Assembly (NCBI RefSeq): GCF_012952295.1
Contig: NZ_JABBCH010000002.1
Location: 62,001-126,000, forward strand
Length of the DNA stretch: 64,000 nucleotides
Direction of reading: 5' to 3'
DNA from: Crystallibacter degradans
Lineage (GTDB): Bacteria > Actinomycetota > Actinomycetes > Actinomycetales > Micrococcaceae
Shown one piece after another: positions 47,835-57,520 of this stretch. Position 1 is the first letter of the stretch, and every line of letters begins with the position of its first letter. The notes under the pieces are model-generated. The model was given only the letters and a program-made list of their open reading frames with translations. It did not search any database and had not been told where the DNA came from. Position numbers and translations under genes: made by a program.

Positions 47835-48332
47835 GTGAGGACCATCAAGTACAGCTGGCTGGGGGCGATCGCCGTCGTCACCGCGGTGCTGGGCTGGCTG
47901 GCCAACCTCGTGACCGCGCGCGGCGGCCTTCCGGTTCCCGTTCTGCATCTGAGCTCACTGGCCACCATGGGCGCCATCATGGTGTTCACGCTGGTCCTCG
48001 GCCTACGCGTGCGCAGCTGGCGCAACGGCAAGCGCGAGAAGCCGCTGGATCCCATCCTTGCCGCCCGTACGCTGGTGCTAGCGCAGGCCTGCGCCTACGC
48101 CGGTGCGCTGCTGCTCGGCTGGCATGCCGGCATTCTGGTTGACCAGCTGGTACTGCTGACCTACCGGCCGGCCGGCAGCATCCTGCTGCAGGTGCTGGCT
48201 ATGATGGGCGGTGGCCTGGTCATGGTCATAATTGGTCTGATGGTGGAACGGTTCTGCAAGCTCCCGCCGGAGGATCCGGAATCGGCCGAACGCGAAGACG
48301 GTTCGACCGAGGGCGAGGGGGAGTATGCGTAG
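47835..48332 (+). CDS. DUF3180 membrane protein
   Basis: A 165-residue protein with four transmembrane segments (about 7-27, 37-57, 80-103 and 115-140) and an acidic C-terminal tail. It matches DUF3180, which follows folK across actinobacteria (the M. tuberculosis Rv3605c position). No function is known. The start is GTG 47835, 19 bp after folK. It overlaps the PH-domain gene start by 8 bp. Confidence 0.85.
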   Translation: MRTIKYSWLGAIAVVTAVLGWLANLVTARGGLPVPVLHLSSLATMGAIMVFTLVLGLRVRSWRNGKREKPLDPILAARTLVLAQACAYAGALLLGWHAGILVDQLVLLTYRPAGSILLQVLAMMGGGLVMVIIGLMVERFCKLPPEDPESAEREDGSTEGEGEYA

Positions 48333-48837
48333 CGAGCCGATAGATCCGCCGGACATCAGCTGGATCCGGGTGGCGCCGAAGTACATCACGGTGCGGCTGA
48401 TCGGCTGGGCCGTGTCCGCGCTGATCAGCCTGGCCATCCTCAGCGTCCCGCTGATCCTGCTGCTCACGGGCGTCTGGCCTGGCTTTCCGGCCTGGCTCGC
48501 CTGGCTGCTGGCCGGCGGCACGCTGGTCATCCAAGTCTGGATCGGCCTGCTCATTCCGCGTCAGGTCAAGGCCATCGGCTATGCGGAGCGGGACGAGGAC
48601 CTGCTGATCCGGCAGGGCATCTTCTTCCAGCGCCTCATGGTGGTTCCCTACGGCCGCATGCAGTATGTCGACGTCGCGGTCGGCCCGCTGGAGCGCGCCT
48701 TCAAACTGGCCTCGGTCAAACTGCACACCGCCTCCCCGCAGACCAATGCCTCCATTCCCGGACTCCCCGCAGAAGAAGCCGCACGGCTGCGTGAGCAGCT
48801 TTCCGCGCGCGGGCAGGCAAGGCTGGCCGGGCTGTGA
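48325..48837 (+). CDS. bPH2 (DUF304) PH-domain membrane protein, short
   Basis: A 170-residue membrane protein with two N-terminal helices (about 30-75) followed by one bacterial PH-like domain (bPH2), seen as EDLLIRQGIFFQRLMVVPYG and RMQYVDVAVGPLERAF. It is usually paired with a longer three-domain partner, as here. It is read from ATG 48325 and overlaps both DUF3180 (8 bp) and the partner gene (4 bp). Confidence 0.85.
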   Translation: MRSEPIDPPDISWIRVAPKYITVRLIGWAVSALISLAILSVPLILLLTGVWPGFPAWLAWLLAGGTLVIQVWIGLLIPRQVKAIGYAERDEDLLIRQGIFFQRLMVVPYGRMQYVDVAVGPLERAFKLASVKLHTASPQTNASIPGLPAEEAARLREQLSARGQARLAGL

Positions 48838-50366
48838 CCATTCCGGAGGGCAACGGCCCGGTTTCCCCCTCGCGCGAGGTGCCGCTGACTCCGGACCGCG
48901 CGGAAAACTGGCACCGGGTCCACCCCGTTTCCCCGTTTGTCCGGGGCTGGATCGCCCTGGCCGCTATGGCCTACTTCTTCGGGCGCGACTGGTTCGAAGC
49001 GATGTTCCGCGGCGAGCCCCTGTGGTTCCTGACCGAGGGCCGGGGCATCTGGGCCGTCGTCGTACTGCTGGTTGTGGTGCTGCTGCTGGTGGGCGCCTTC
49101 GTGCTGTCCTGGTGGTTCACCCGGTACCAGGTCACCGAGGAACACGTCCGCGTCAATTCCGGCATCCTGTTCCGCCAGCACCGCCAGGCCAGGCTGGACC
49201 GGGTCCAGGCGATCGACGTTATCCAGCCGCTGCTGGGCCGGATCTTCGGTCTCGCCGAGCTGAAGTTCGAAGTGGCGGACGCCGGCGAATCCGCGGTGCG
49301 GCTGGCCTACCTCCCGCTGGCTTCCGCGCAGCAACTCCGTGCGACCATCCTGGCCCGGGCCTCCGGCGTCGAGCTGGACCCCGAGCATCCGGACGAGGCG
49401 CCCGAGGCCCCCGAGCACCCGATCGTCCAGCTTTCGCCGCAGCGGGTCGTCGGCGCCACGGTGCTTTCGGGCGCCACGGTGGCGCTGGCCGTCGTCGTCG
49501 TTGTTATTGGCGTCGCCGCAACGGTGGGCTTCGTGGCGGACTGGGGCGGCCTGCCGGTGCTGCTGTCGGCGCTGGTGCCCGGCATGATCGCGGTGGCCGC
49601 CGGCTACTGGAGCGTTTTCAGCACCGCCTATAACTTCCGCGCGGCCGTGTCCCCGGACGGCATCCGGTTGCGCTACGGGTTGCTGGAGACGCGGGCCCAA
49701 ACCGTACCGCCCGGGCGGGTGCAGGCCGTGGCGGTGACCCAGCCGCTGCTCTGGCGGACCAAGGACTGGTACCGGATCAAGATCAACGTGGCCGGCTACG
49801 GCGTGAGCGCAGAAAACTCCGGCGCGCGCACCACCCTGCTCCCGGTGGGCACTCGGGACGAGGTCATGCAGATGCTGGCCTTGGTGCTCCCGGACCCCGG
49901 CACCGAGGACCCGTTCGGCGTTTTCACCGCCGGGCTGGCGGGACAGAACAACGACGGCGGCTTCGTCACCTCCCCGCCCCGGGTGCGGTGGCTGTCCTTC
50001 CTCACCTGGCGGCGCAACGGCTTCGCCGTGACGGAGACGGCGCTGCTGGCCCGCTCCGGCAGGTTCGTACGGAACCTGGCCGTGGTCCCGCACGAACGCA
50101 CCCAGTCGATGGCCCTGCACCAGGGACCGGTTGCGCGGAAGCTGCGGGTGGCGGATCTGCAGCTGCAGACCACGGTGGGGCCGGTCAGCCCGGTGGTCTA
50201 CCAGATGGACATCGACGTGGCCCGCCGCCTGTTCAACGAACAGTCGGCCCGCGCCGCGGCGGCTCGGCGGCACAGCGTGCCGGAGCGTTGGCTGGAACGC
50301 CGGCAGGAGATCGTGCCGGAGCAGGCCGGCGGAGAGCATGGAAAGGCCGAGGATGAACAGCGTTAG
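48834..50366 (+). CDS. bPH2 (DUF304) PH-domain membrane protein, long (YdbT-like)
   Basis: A 510-residue membrane protein with pairs of transmembrane helices (about 35-95 and 215-270) alternating with bPH2 repeats. Repeated phrases such as RQHRQARLDRVQAIDVIQPL and PPGRVQAVAVTQPLLWR mark successive domains. Bacillus YdbS/YdbT pairs of this type affect antimicrobial resistance; function here is unproven. The start is GTG 48834 overlapping the short partner by GTGA. Confidence 0.85.
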   Translation: MTIPEGNGPVSPSREVPLTPDRAENWHRVHPVSPFVRGWIALAAMAYFFGRDWFEAMFRGEPLWFLTEGRGIWAVVVLLVVVLLLVGAFVLSWWFTRYQVTEEHVRVNSGILFRQHRQARLDRVQAIDVIQPLLGRIFGLAELKFEVADAGESAVRLAYLPLASAQQLRATILARASGVELDPEHPDEAPEAPEHPIVQLSPQRVVGATVLSGATVALAVVVVVIGVAATVGFVADWGGLPVLLSALVPGMIAVAAGYWSVFSTAYNFRAAVSPDGIRLRYGLLETRAQTVPPGRVQAVAVTQPLLWRTKDWYRIKINVAGYGVSAENSGARTTLLPVGTRDEVMQMLALVLPDPGTEDPFGVFTAGLAGQNNDGGFVTSPPRVRWLSFLTWRRNGFAVTETALLARSGRFVRNLAVVPHERTQSMALHQGPVARKLRVADLQLQTTVGPVSPVVYQMDIDVARRLFNEQSARAAAARRHSVPERWLERRQEIVPEQAGGEHGKAEDEQR

Positions 50367-51270
50367 ACCGGGCAGGCTTGGCATCGGCGTGATCGGCGCC
50401 GGCAAGGTGGGCGCCGTGCTGGGGGCGGCCCTACGCGCGGCCCAGCACGCCGTCGTCGGTGTTTCCGCCGTGTCCGAGGCCAGCCGGGAGCGGGCCGAAA
50501 TGCTGCTGCCCGGTGTGCCGGTGCTGGAGATCCCCGCGATCATCGAGCGGGCCGAACTTGTGCTGCTGGCCGTGCCCGATGATGCCCTGCCGGAACTGGT
50601 AGCCGGCCTTGCCGAGACCGGTGCCTGGCAGCCGGGCCAGCTGGTGGCCCATACTTCCGGCCGGCATGGCGTGAGCGTGCTCGCGCCGGCGCAGGCCAAG
50701 GGTGCCATCGGTCTGGCCATCCATCCGGCCATGACGTTCACCGGCATGAGCCTGGACCTGACCCGGCTCACGGACTGCGCGTTCGGGGTGACCGCGGCGC
50801 GCACGGTGCTCCCCATTGCGCAGGCCCTGGTGGTCGAGATGGGCGCCGAGCCCATCGTGATTGAGGAGCGGGACCGGCCGCTTTACCACGCAGCCCTGGC
50901 GCACGCCTCGAACCACCTGGTCACCATTGCCGCGCAGGCCGCGCAAATGCTCAGCTCCGCCGGCGTGGACCAGCCGGACCGCCTGCTGGGTCCGCTGATG
51001 CGGGCCTCGCTGGAAAACGCGCTGGCGTCCGGCGAAGGCGCGTTGACCGGACCGGTGGCCCGCGGCGACGCCGGCACCGTCCGCGTCCACCGCGAGGCGC
51101 TGCTGGGGTACGAACTCGAGCACGGCAGCACCGACATCCGGCAGGCGTATGAGGAGCTGGCCCGCGCCACGGCCAAGCGGGCGTTCGAACGCGGCCTGCT
51201 CAAAGACGCCCAGGCCACCGAAATTCTGGATATTCTCAGTACCCGTTCCACTCCGGAGGACCCTCAGTGA
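50338..51270 (+). CDS. Rossmann-fold and DUF2520 domain protein
   Basis: A 310-residue protein: an NAD(P)-binding N-terminal domain ([20 protein letters not shown]) and a C-terminal helical DUF2520 domain ([16 protein letters not shown]). It resembles ketopantoate reductase and 6-phosphogluconate dehydrogenase folds and lies next to panC in many actinobacteria, so a role near pantothenate is often guessed but not shown. GGAG supports ATG 50338, inside the previous gene; ATG 50353 is an alternative. It overlaps panC by 4 bp. Confidence 0.85.
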   Translation: MERPRMNSVRPGRLGIGVIGAGKVGAVLGAALRAAQHAVVGVSAVSEASRERAEMLLPGVPVLEIPAIIERAELVLLAVPDDALPELVAGLAETGAWQPGQLVAHTSGRHGVSVLAPAQAKGAIGLAIHPAMTFTGMSLDLTRLTDCAFGVTAARTVLPIAQALVVEMGAEPIVIEERDRPLYHAALAHASNHLVTIAAQAAQMLSSAGVDQPDRLLGPLMRASLENALASGEGALTGPVARGDAGTVRVHREALLGYELEHGSTDIRQAYEELARATAKRAFERGLLKDAQATEILDILSTRSTPEDPQ

Positions 51271-52172
51271 GTAACCGCCCCCAGCTGGCCACCACGTACG
51301 CCGAGCTCAACGCCGCCAGCGCGGAGCTGCTGCGCGAGGCCGCCGGCAGGCACCATGCCGGCCACGCGAGCCAGGGCCTGGTCCCGACCATGGGCGGCCT
51401 GCATGCCGGCCACGCCGCCCTGGCCACCGCTGCACGCCAGGCGAACGACGTCGTTATTGCCACCATCTTCGTCAACCCGCTGCAGTTCGGCGACGCGGCG
51501 GATCTGGAGCGGTACCCGCGTACGGTGGATGCGGACCTGGACCTGTTGGGCTCCTGCGGGGTGGACATCGTTTTCGCGCCGGCCGTGGGAGAGGTCTACC
51601 CCGGCGGCGAACCGATGGTGCGGGTTGCGTCGGGTCCACTGGGTGGGAAACTCGAAGGCGCCTCGCGGCCCGGGCATTTCGACGGCGCCCTGACGGTGGT
51701 TGCGAAACTGCTGCATTACGGCATGCCGCCCATCCCGGCGGACTACCGCGCCTACTTCGGCAAGAAGGACGCCCAGCAGCTGGCTCTGGTCCGGCGGATG
51801 GCCGCGGACCTGAATTTCCCCGTCGAAATCGTCGGGGTGCCAATCGTGCGGGACAAGGACGGGCTGGCGCTGTCCAGCCGCAACCGCTTCCTCTCCGCCG
51901 AGGAACACGAGGCCGCCCTGGTCCTGCCGCGCAGCCTGCGCTACCTGAAGGAACAGGCGGACCGGCACGAGCCGCTGGACATCGAGGGTGCCCTGGCCAT
52001 GATCAAGTCCGCCCGGCTGGTGGAGCTGGACTACCTTGAAGTGGTCGATCCGGTCTCTTTGGAGCCGCTGGCTTTCAACTGCCAGGACACCCCGTTTACC
52101 GGCGAAGCGCTGGCACTGATCGCCGCCAAAGTAGGCCCGGTGCGGCTGATCGACAACGTCGACTTGGGCTAG
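51267..52172 (+). CDS. panC: Pantothenate synthetase
   Basis: A 301-residue enzyme that joins pantoate and beta-alanine with ATP. Motifs: [29 protein letters not shown] and [12 protein letters not shown]. The start is GTG 51267, overlapping the previous stop and preceded by GGAGGA. Unlike mycobacteria, no panD or coaX lies between it and lysS (61-bp gap), so beta-alanine supply must come from elsewhere. Confidence 0.95.
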   Translation: MSNRPQLATTYAELNAASAELLREAAGRHHAGHASQGLVPTMGGLHAGHAALATAARQANDVVIATIFVNPLQFGDAADLERYPRTVDADLDLLGSCGVDIVFAPAVGEVYPGGEPMVRVASGPLGGKLEGASRPGHFDGALTVVAKLLHYGMPPIPADYRAYFGKKDAQQLALVRRMAADLNFPVEIVGVPIVRDKDGLALSSRNRFLSAEEHEAALVLPRSLRYLKEQADRHEPLDIEGALAMIKSARLVELDYLEVVDPVSLEPLAFNCQDTPFTGEALALIAAKVGPVRLIDNVDLG

Positions 52173-52233
52173 CCGGAGCACCCGGGAAGATCGAATAGGA
52201 GCCACCGGAGCACAACCGGTAACCTTAACTACC

Positions 52234-53745
52234 GTGACCACACATAAAACCCCCACCCCTTCCCCGGAACCTTCGGACGTCTCCGAGCAGATGCGCGTGC
52301 GCATGGACAAGCGCGCCAAACTGCTTGAGAGCGGTGTGGAGCCCTATCCGGTGGGTGTTGACCGGACCCACACTCTCAGTGAGGTCCGCGAGAAGTACGG
52401 TCACCTTGCGGCCGATGAGACCACCGGTGAAACCGTCGGCGTCTCCGGCCGAGTGGTTTTCGTCCGCAACACAGGCAAGCTGTGCTTCGCCACCCTGCAG
52501 GAGGGCAACGGCACCCGGCTGCAGGCCATGCTGAGCCTTGCCAACGTCGGAGAGGATGCGCTGGCCGGCTGGAAGTCCCTGGTGGATCTGGGCGACCATG
52601 TGTTTGTGCGCGGCGAGGTCATCTCCTCGAAGCGCGGTGAACTCTCGGTCATGGCCGATTCCTGGTCGATGGTCTCCAAGGCGCTGCGCCCGCTGCCCGT
52701 CCTGCACGCCGGCCTGAACGAAGAGACCCGGGTGCGCCAGCGCTACGTCGACCTGATGGTCCGCGACGAGGCGCGCCAGATGGTCTACACCCGCGCGGCG
52801 ATCATCCGTTCCATCCGGGAAACGCTGCACAACCGCGACTACGTGGAGGTGGAGACCCCGATGCTCCAGCTCATCCACGGCGGTGCAGCCGCCCGGCCGT
52901 TCCAGACCCACTTGAACGCCTTCGACCAGAACATGACGTTGCGCATCGCCACCGAGCTCTTCCTGAAGCGCGCCGTGGTTGGCGGTATTGACCGGGTGTT
53001 CGAGATCGGGCGCATCTTCCGCAATGAAGGCGTGGATTCGACGCATAGCCCCGAATTCACCACGCTGGAAAGCTACGAGGCTTACGCCGACCAGTTCGTG
53101 ATGGCCGAGCGCATGAAGGAAATGATCCTCAACGCAGCGGACGTTGTGGGCAGCCGCGTCATCGAGACCGACGCCGGCACCATAGACCTTAACGGTGAAT
53201 GGCGTTGGTTGGCCGTTTACCCGGGACTTTCCGAAGCCGTGGGTGAGGAGATCACGCCCGAAACCCATGGCAGTACCTTGCGGGCCATCGCCGAAAAGCA
53301 TGGCGTCAAGGTGGAACCCCAGTGGGACACCGAAAAGACCGTTATCGAACTTTTCGGTGAAATCGTGGAACCGACGCTGCTGCAGCCGACCTTCGTGTAC
53401 GACTACCCGCCGGCCGCCCAGCCGCTGGCCCGAGCACACCGGAGCAAGCCCGGGCTCATCGAAGCCTGGGACTTGATCATCGGCGGCATGGAGCGCGGTA
53501 CCGCCTTCTCCGAGCTCATCGACCCTGTTGTGCAGCGTGAACGGCTCACCGAACAGTCGCGCAAGGCGGCCTCGGGTGACCATGAAGCGATGCAGTTGGA
53601 CGAAGACTTTCTCCGTGCGCTGGAATATGGTGCGCCGCCCATGGGCGGCATTGGCCTGGGTATTGACCGGCTGGTCATGCTCTTCACCCAGACGGGAATC
53701 CGGGAGACCATTCTCTTCCCGCTCTTGAAACCTGAATTGGGATAA
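52234..53745 (+). CDS. lysS: Lysine-tRNA ligase, class II
   Basis: A 503-residue class II synthetase: an OB-fold anticodon domain (about 60-160), then the catalytic core with motif 2 EIGRIFRNEGVDSTHSPEFT and motif 3 GGIGLGIDRLVMLFT. The start is GTG 52234; TAACCT (52220-52225) lies 8 bp upstream with no ribosome site. The small membrane gene at 53748 begins 2 bp after its stop. Confidence 0.97.
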   Translation: MTTHKTPTPSPEPSDVSEQMRVRMDKRAKLLESGVEPYPVGVDRTHTLSEVREKYGHLAADETTGETVGVSGRVVFVRNTGKLCFATLQEGNGTRLQAMLSLANVGEDALAGWKSLVDLGDHVFVRGEVISSKRGELSVMADSWSMVSKALRPLPVLHAGLNEETRVRQRYVDLMVRDEARQMVYTRAAIIRSIRETLHNRDYVEVETPMLQLIHGGAAARPFQTHLNAFDQNMTLRIATELFLKRAVVGGIDRVFEIGRIFRNEGVDSTHSPEFTTLESYEAYADQFVMAERMKEMILNAADVVGSRVIETDAGTIDLNGEWRWLAVYPGLSEAVGEEITPETHGSTLRAIAEKHGVKVEPQWDTEKTVIELFGEIVEPTLLQPTFVYDYPPAAQPLARAHRSKPGLIEAWDLIIGGMERGTAFSELIDPVVQRERLTEQSRKAASGDHEAMQLDEDFLRALEYGAPPMGGIGLGIDRLVMLFTQTGIRETILFPLLKPELG

Positions 53746-53747
53746 TC

Positions 53748-53900
53748 ATGTTGGAATATTTGTGGGTATTGGCTCCTTCAACCGGTGTCGGCCTGATTTT
53801 TTACTTCGCTATGAAAGCCGTGTTCAACGCTGACCGCCGGGAGCGTGAAGCCCTGGCTCAAGCCGAGTACGAGGCCGATCAGCAGGGGCACAGTAATTAG
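53748..53900 (+). CDS. Small single-pass membrane protein linked to lysS
   Basis: A 50-residue protein (starts MLEYLWVLAPSTGVGLIFYF) with one hydrophobic helix (about 4-25) and a charged cytoplasmic tail. It starts 2 bp after the lysS stop and is surely cotranscribed. It falls below usual ORF length cut-offs. Similar tiny genes occur after lysS in related genomes as far as I recall; function unknown. Confidence 0.7.
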   Translation: MLEYLWVLAPSTGVGLIFYFAMKAVFNADRREREALAQAEYEADQQGHSN

Positions 53901-53954
53901 CTTCACCCTCTACATGTCTGTCTCGGCGTATTGAACTGCCCGTTGACAGTCATG

Positions 53955-53988
53955 GCCAGGCCCGCGATCGAGTCACCGCTGGCCTGGC
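53955..53988. terminator. Hairpin after the lysS unit
   Basis: GCCAGGCC (53955-53962) and GGCCTGGC (53981-53988) pair over 8 bp around an 18-nt loop, followed by AATAATTCTTCT. The loop is long, so efficiency is uncertain. Confidence 0.5.
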
Positions 53989-54386
53989 AATAATTCTTCT
54001 ACCGGTGTCTGTCGCCTAGACATGATCGGCAGGACCGATATTTACCTGTGCCGTGGCTGATATTCTTCGCCGCAGGGCTAATCATTTAGCAGTGGGTAAT
54101 GACGGTCCTCTGCGGCCGTGCAACCCCGGCTACCGCTCCGTGTGCTCTAAGGCAGCCGCTATCCCTGGCGCCGAACAGGATTGTGATGGGAGACTTCAGC
54201 GTCGCCCGCCGCCTCCCGGAACGTAAAGCAACATCGATAATACTAATTATCCGGGCTATGCAGCGTCGGCCTTCAATTACCTGTGGGAAGCGGATTAGCG
54301 GGATTCGCTGAAATCGGCGCGGCTTCCATTTGGGATCGATTCGCATAATCACGAGACTCTTTAGTGCACAGCAGAAACATCCCGTG

Positions 54387-54415
54387 TTGCCAGCTATTCA
54401 TTGATAGGCAATAAT
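54387..54415 (+). promoter_or_regulatory. Near-consensus promoter of lsr2
   Basis: TTGCCA (54387-54392), a 17-bp spacer and AATAAT (54410-54415), 5 of 6 matches to each consensus hexamer. A TTGAT/ATCAA dyad (54401-54405, 54413-54417) overlaps the -10 and may be an operator. Confidence 0.65.
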
Positions 54416-54473
54416 CAAATTGGTTTTGGGGAAGCCAATGGGATTACTAAAACTTCAATATTGAGGAGCTCCT

Positions 54474-54803
54474 GTGGCACAGGAAGTGAAAATCATTCTG
54501 GTTGATGACCTGGATGGTGGCAGTGCCGATGAAACGGTGCGTTTTGCGCTGGATGCAATCAATTACGAGATTGATCTTTCATCGAAGAATGCTGAAGCGC
54601 TGAGAGATGCGATGAAGACTTATGTCGAGAAGGCCAGAAAGGTTCCCACCCGCGCCGGAAAGGTCAAGCCGGCTTCTGCAGGCCGGAGCCAGGACGCATC
54701 GGCCGTGCGGGCCTGGGCACGGGAGAACGGCTACACCGTCAGTGAGCGCGGCCGCGTACAGTCCGAGATCATCGAGGCTTACCGCCGGGCCCACGGCGGC
54801 TAG
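54474..54803 (+). CDS. lsr2: Lsr2 nucleoid-associated H-NS-like protein
   Basis: A 109-residue xenogeneic silencer. The N-terminal oligomerisation domain (about 1-60) starts MAQEVKIILVDDLDGG, and the C-terminal DNA-binding domain contains the AT-hook-like Arg92-Gly93-Arg94 that inserts in the minor groove of AT-rich DNA. GAGGAG precedes GTG 54474. It lies between lysS and clpC as in most actinobacteria. Confidence 0.96.
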   Translation: MAQEVKIILVDDLDGGSADETVRFALDAINYEIDLSSKNAEALRDAMKTYVEKARKVPTRAGKVKPASAGRSQDASAVRAWARENGYTVSERGRVQSEIIEAYRRAHGG

Positions 54804-54860
54804 CAGCACAGTCCGCCGCCATCACCAGCGTGGGCGCAAGTAGATTTTTATAACTCTTCC

Positions 54861-54892
54861 ATAAAGGGCGGACCCGCAGGTCCGCCCTTTAT
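54861..54892 (+). terminator. Intrinsic terminator of lsr2
   Basis: A perfect 14-bp stem (54861-54874 and 54879-54892) with a 4-nt loop. The stem itself ends in CTTTAT on the + strand and ATAAAG on the minus strand. Confidence 0.85.
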
Positions 54893-54937
54893 CCATACGG
54901 CAGGCGGGCCTGTCCCGGATCTGGTTTACGGTCGGCC

Positions 54938-54955
54938 ATTATCCCTAGGGCGAAC
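54938..54955 (+). promoter_or_regulatory. Candidate ClgR box upstream of clpC
   Basis: ATTATCCCTAGGGCGAAC resembles the Corynebacterium ClgR consensus (WNNWCGCYNANRGCGWWS), with two mismatches in the left CGC half. The likely clpC -10 TAGCAT (54983-54988) lies about 30 bp downstream with a poor -35, as expected for an activated promoter. The match is by eye. Confidence 0.35.
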
Positions 54956-55018
54956 AGACCCCAAAATCGTCTTTCGGCCACGTAGCATCAAAGTACGCAG
55001 TAGCTAGGAGTGTGCGAG

Positions 55019-57520
55019 ATGTTTGAGAGATTTACCGACCGTGCCCGTCGCGTTGTCGTGCTGGCTCAAGAAGAAGCCCGCATGCTCAACCACAATTACA
55101 TTGGTACCGAACATATCCTTCTTGGATTGATCCATGAGGGTGAAGGTGTTGCCGCGAAGGCGCTGGAATTCCTCGGTGTCTCCCTCAATGGGGTGCGCGA
55201 GCAGGTGCAGGAGATTATCGGCCAGGGCCAGCAGGCTCCCAGCGGCCACATTCCCTTCACGCCGCGCGCCAAGAAAGTACTGGAGCTCTCCCTCCGTGAA
55301 GCTCTGCAGCTAGGCCACAACTACATTGGCACCGAGCACATTCTGCTCGGCCTCATCCGCGAGGGTGAAGGCGTCGCCACCCAGGTTCTGGTCAAGCTCG
55401 GCGCGGACCTGAACCGTGTGCGCCAGCAGGTCATCCAGCTGCTCTCCGGCTACCAGGGCAAGGAGCCCGTCTCCGCCAGCGGCCAGCAGCAGGAAGGTAC
55501 TCCGGCTGGTTCCGTAGTGCTGGACCAGTTCGGCCGCAACCTGACCCAGGCGGCCCGCGAGTCCAAGCTTGACCCTGTTATTGGGCGCGAGCATGAGATG
55601 GAACGCGTCATGCAGGTTCTCTCCCGCCGCACCAAGAACAACCCTGTCCTGATCGGCGAACCCGGCGTTGGCAAGACGGCAGTGGTTGAAGGTCTGGCCC
55701 AGGCCATTGTCCGCGGCGACGTCCCCGAAACCATCAAGGACAAGCAGCTGTACACCCTTGATCTGGGTTCGCTCGTTGCAGGATCCCGCTACCGCGGTGA
55801 TTTCGAAGAACGCCTGAAGAAGGTACTGAAGGAAATCCGCACGCGCGGGGACATCATTCTGTTCATCGATGAGATCCACACTCTCGTCGGCGCGGGTGCC
55901 GCCGAAGGCGCCATCGATGCAGCCTCGATCCTTAAGCCGATGCTGGCCCGCGGCGAACTGCAGACCATCGGTGCCACCACTCTTGATGAGTACCGCAAGC
56001 ACATCGAAAAGGATGCTGCACTGGAACGCCGCTTCCAGCCCATCCAGGTGAACGAGCCTTCGGTGGAGCATTCGATTCTGATCCTCAAGGGTCTGCGCGA
56101 CCGCTATGAGGCACACCACCGTGTGTCCATCACGGATGGTGCCCTGGATGCTGCTGCCCATCTGTCGCACCGCTACGTTTCGGACCGCTTCCTTCCGGAC
56201 AAGGCCATCGACCTGATCGACGAGGCCGGCGCGCGGCTCCGTATTCGGCGGATGACGGCGCCGCCGGAACTGAAGGAAATCGATGAGCGCATCGCGCAGC
56301 TGAAGAAGCAGAAGGAATCTGCCATCGATGCCCAGGACTTCGAAGGTGCTGCCTCGCTCCGCGACAAGGAAAGCAAGCTCCAGGATGAGCGTGCCGACAA
56401 GGAACGCGCCTGGAAGACAGGTGACCTGGACGAGATCGCGGAGGTTGACGAGGACCTGATTGCCGAGGTTCTGGCGAACTCGACTGGCATCCCGGTCTTC
56501 AAGCTCACCGAAGAAGAGTCCAGCCGGCTTATGCACATGGAAGACGAGCTGCACAAGCGGGTCATCGGCCAGGATGAGGCCATTAAGTCGATTTCGCAGG
56601 CTATCCGCCGTACGCGTGCCGGCCTGAAGGACCCCAACCGCCCCAGCGGCTCGTTCATCTTCGCCGGTCCCACCGGTGTTGGTAAGACGGAGTTGGCCAA
56701 GGCGCTGGCAGAGTTCCTCTTCGGCGAAGAGGATGCACTGATCACGCTGGACATGTCGGAATACTCGGAGAAGCACACCGTGTCCCGGCTCTTCGGTGCC
56801 CCTCCCGGCTACGTCGGCTATGAGGAAGGCGGCCAGCTGACCGAAAAGGTCCGGCGCCGTCCGTTCTCGGTGGTGCTGTTCGACGAGGTAGAGAAGGCCC
56901 ACGCGGACCTGTTCAACTCGTTGCTGCAGATCCTGGAAGACGGCCGTCTGACCGACAGCCAGGGACGTGTGGTGGACTTCAAGAACACCGTCATCATCAT
57001 GACCACCAACCTCGGTACCCGTGACATCTCCAAGGGCGTCATGACCGGCTTCCAATCCGGTACGGATACCAAGACCGGTTATGAGCGGATGCGGGCCCGG
57101 GTCCAGGATGAGCTCAAGCAGCACTTCCGTCCGGAGTTCCTCAACCGTGTCGATGACACCGTGGTCTTCCCGCAGTTGACGCAGGAAGAGATCGTCCAGA
57201 TCGTGGACCTGTTCGTCACACGGCTGGAGAAGCGCCTGGCCGAGAAGAACATGACCATCGAGCTGACGCCGGCGGCCAAGGTTCTGCTGGCAACCCGCGG
57301 CTACGATCCGACCATGGGCGCGCGGCCGCTGCGCCGCACCATCCAGCGCGAGGTCGAGGACCAGCTCTCCGAGAAGATCCTCTTTGGCGAGATCCTGCCC
57401 GGCGAACTCATCAGCGTGGACGTCGACGGCGAAGGCGAGGACGCAAAGTTCACCTTCTCCAGCGCCGGCGCCCCCAAGGCGATCGAGGAAGTACCGGACA
57501 CCCCGGCACTCTCCCAGTAG
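55019..57520 (+). CDS. clpC: ATP-dependent Clp protease ATP-binding subunit ClpC
   Basis: An 833-residue AAA+ unfoldase that feeds proteins to ClpP. Two N-terminal Clp repeats (about 1-145), AAA1 with Walker A GEPGVGKT at 213-220, a coiled middle/UVR region (about 420-460), AAA2 with GPTGVGKT at 550-557 and a C-terminal ClpP-docking domain are all present. AGGAG lies 8 bp before ATG 55019; GTG 55010 is less likely. Confidence 0.97.
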   Translation: MFERFTDRARRVVVLAQEEARMLNHNYIGTEHILLGLIHEGEGVAAKALEFLGVSLNGVREQVQEIIGQGQQAPSGHIPFTPRAKKVLELSLREALQLGHNYIGTEHILLGLIREGEGVATQVLVKLGADLNRVRQQVIQLLSGYQGKEPVSASGQQQEGTPAGSVVLDQFGRNLTQAARESKLDPVIGREHEMERVMQVLSRRTKNNPVLIGEPGVGKTAVVEGLAQAIVRGDVPETIKDKQLYTLDLGSLVAGSRYRGDFEERLKKVLKEIRTRGDIILFIDEIHTLVGAGAAEGAIDAASILKPMLARGELQTIGATTLDEYRKHIEKDAALERRFQPIQVNEPSVEHSILILKGLRDRYEAHHRVSITDGALDAAAHLSHRYVSDRFLPDKAIDLIDEAGARLRIRRMTAPPELKEIDERIAQLKKQKESAIDAQDFEGAASLRDKESKLQDERADKERAWKTGDLDEIAEVDEDLIAEVLANSTGIPVFKLTEEESSRLMHMEDELHKRVIGQDEAIKSISQAIRRTRAGLKDPNRPSGSFIFAGPTGVGKTELAKALAEFLFGEEDALITLDMSEYSEKHTVSRLFGAPPGYVGYEEGGQLTEKVRRRPFSVVLFDEVEKAHADLFNSLLQILEDGRLTDSQGRVVDFKNTVIIMTTNLGTRDISKGVMTGFQSGTDTKTGYERMRARVQDELKQHFRPEFLNRVDDTVVFPQLTQEEIVQIVDLFVTRLEKRLAEKNMTIELTPAAKVLLATRGYDPTMGARPLRRTIQREVEDQLSEKILFGEILPGELISVDVDGEGEDAKFTFSSAGAPKAIEEVPDTPALSQ

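Larger units (their letters stand above)
53901..54473. other. 573-bp gene-free, AT-richer upstream region of lsr2
   Basis: This stretch is visibly richer in A/T than its surroundings (for example ATAATACTAATTAT at 54237-54250, an ATAAT/ATTAT dyad). Two short frames (54099-54311 and the opposite strand) lack ribosome sites and recognisable similarity. I see a hairpin for lysS, scattered dyads and the lsr2 promoter, and no gene I can support. AT-rich DNA is what Lsr2 binds, so self-regulation is plausible. Confidence 0.6.

Noticed and set aside
48648-50855. 735-codon open frame antisense to the PH-domain and DUF2520 genes
   Set aside because: It spans parts of three coupled + strand genes and has low-complexity composition without known motifs.
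54099-54311. 70-codon frame in the lsr2 upstream region
   Set aside because: No ribosome site, no recognisable similarity, and an overlapping frame on the other strand of equal quality; region reported as gene-free.
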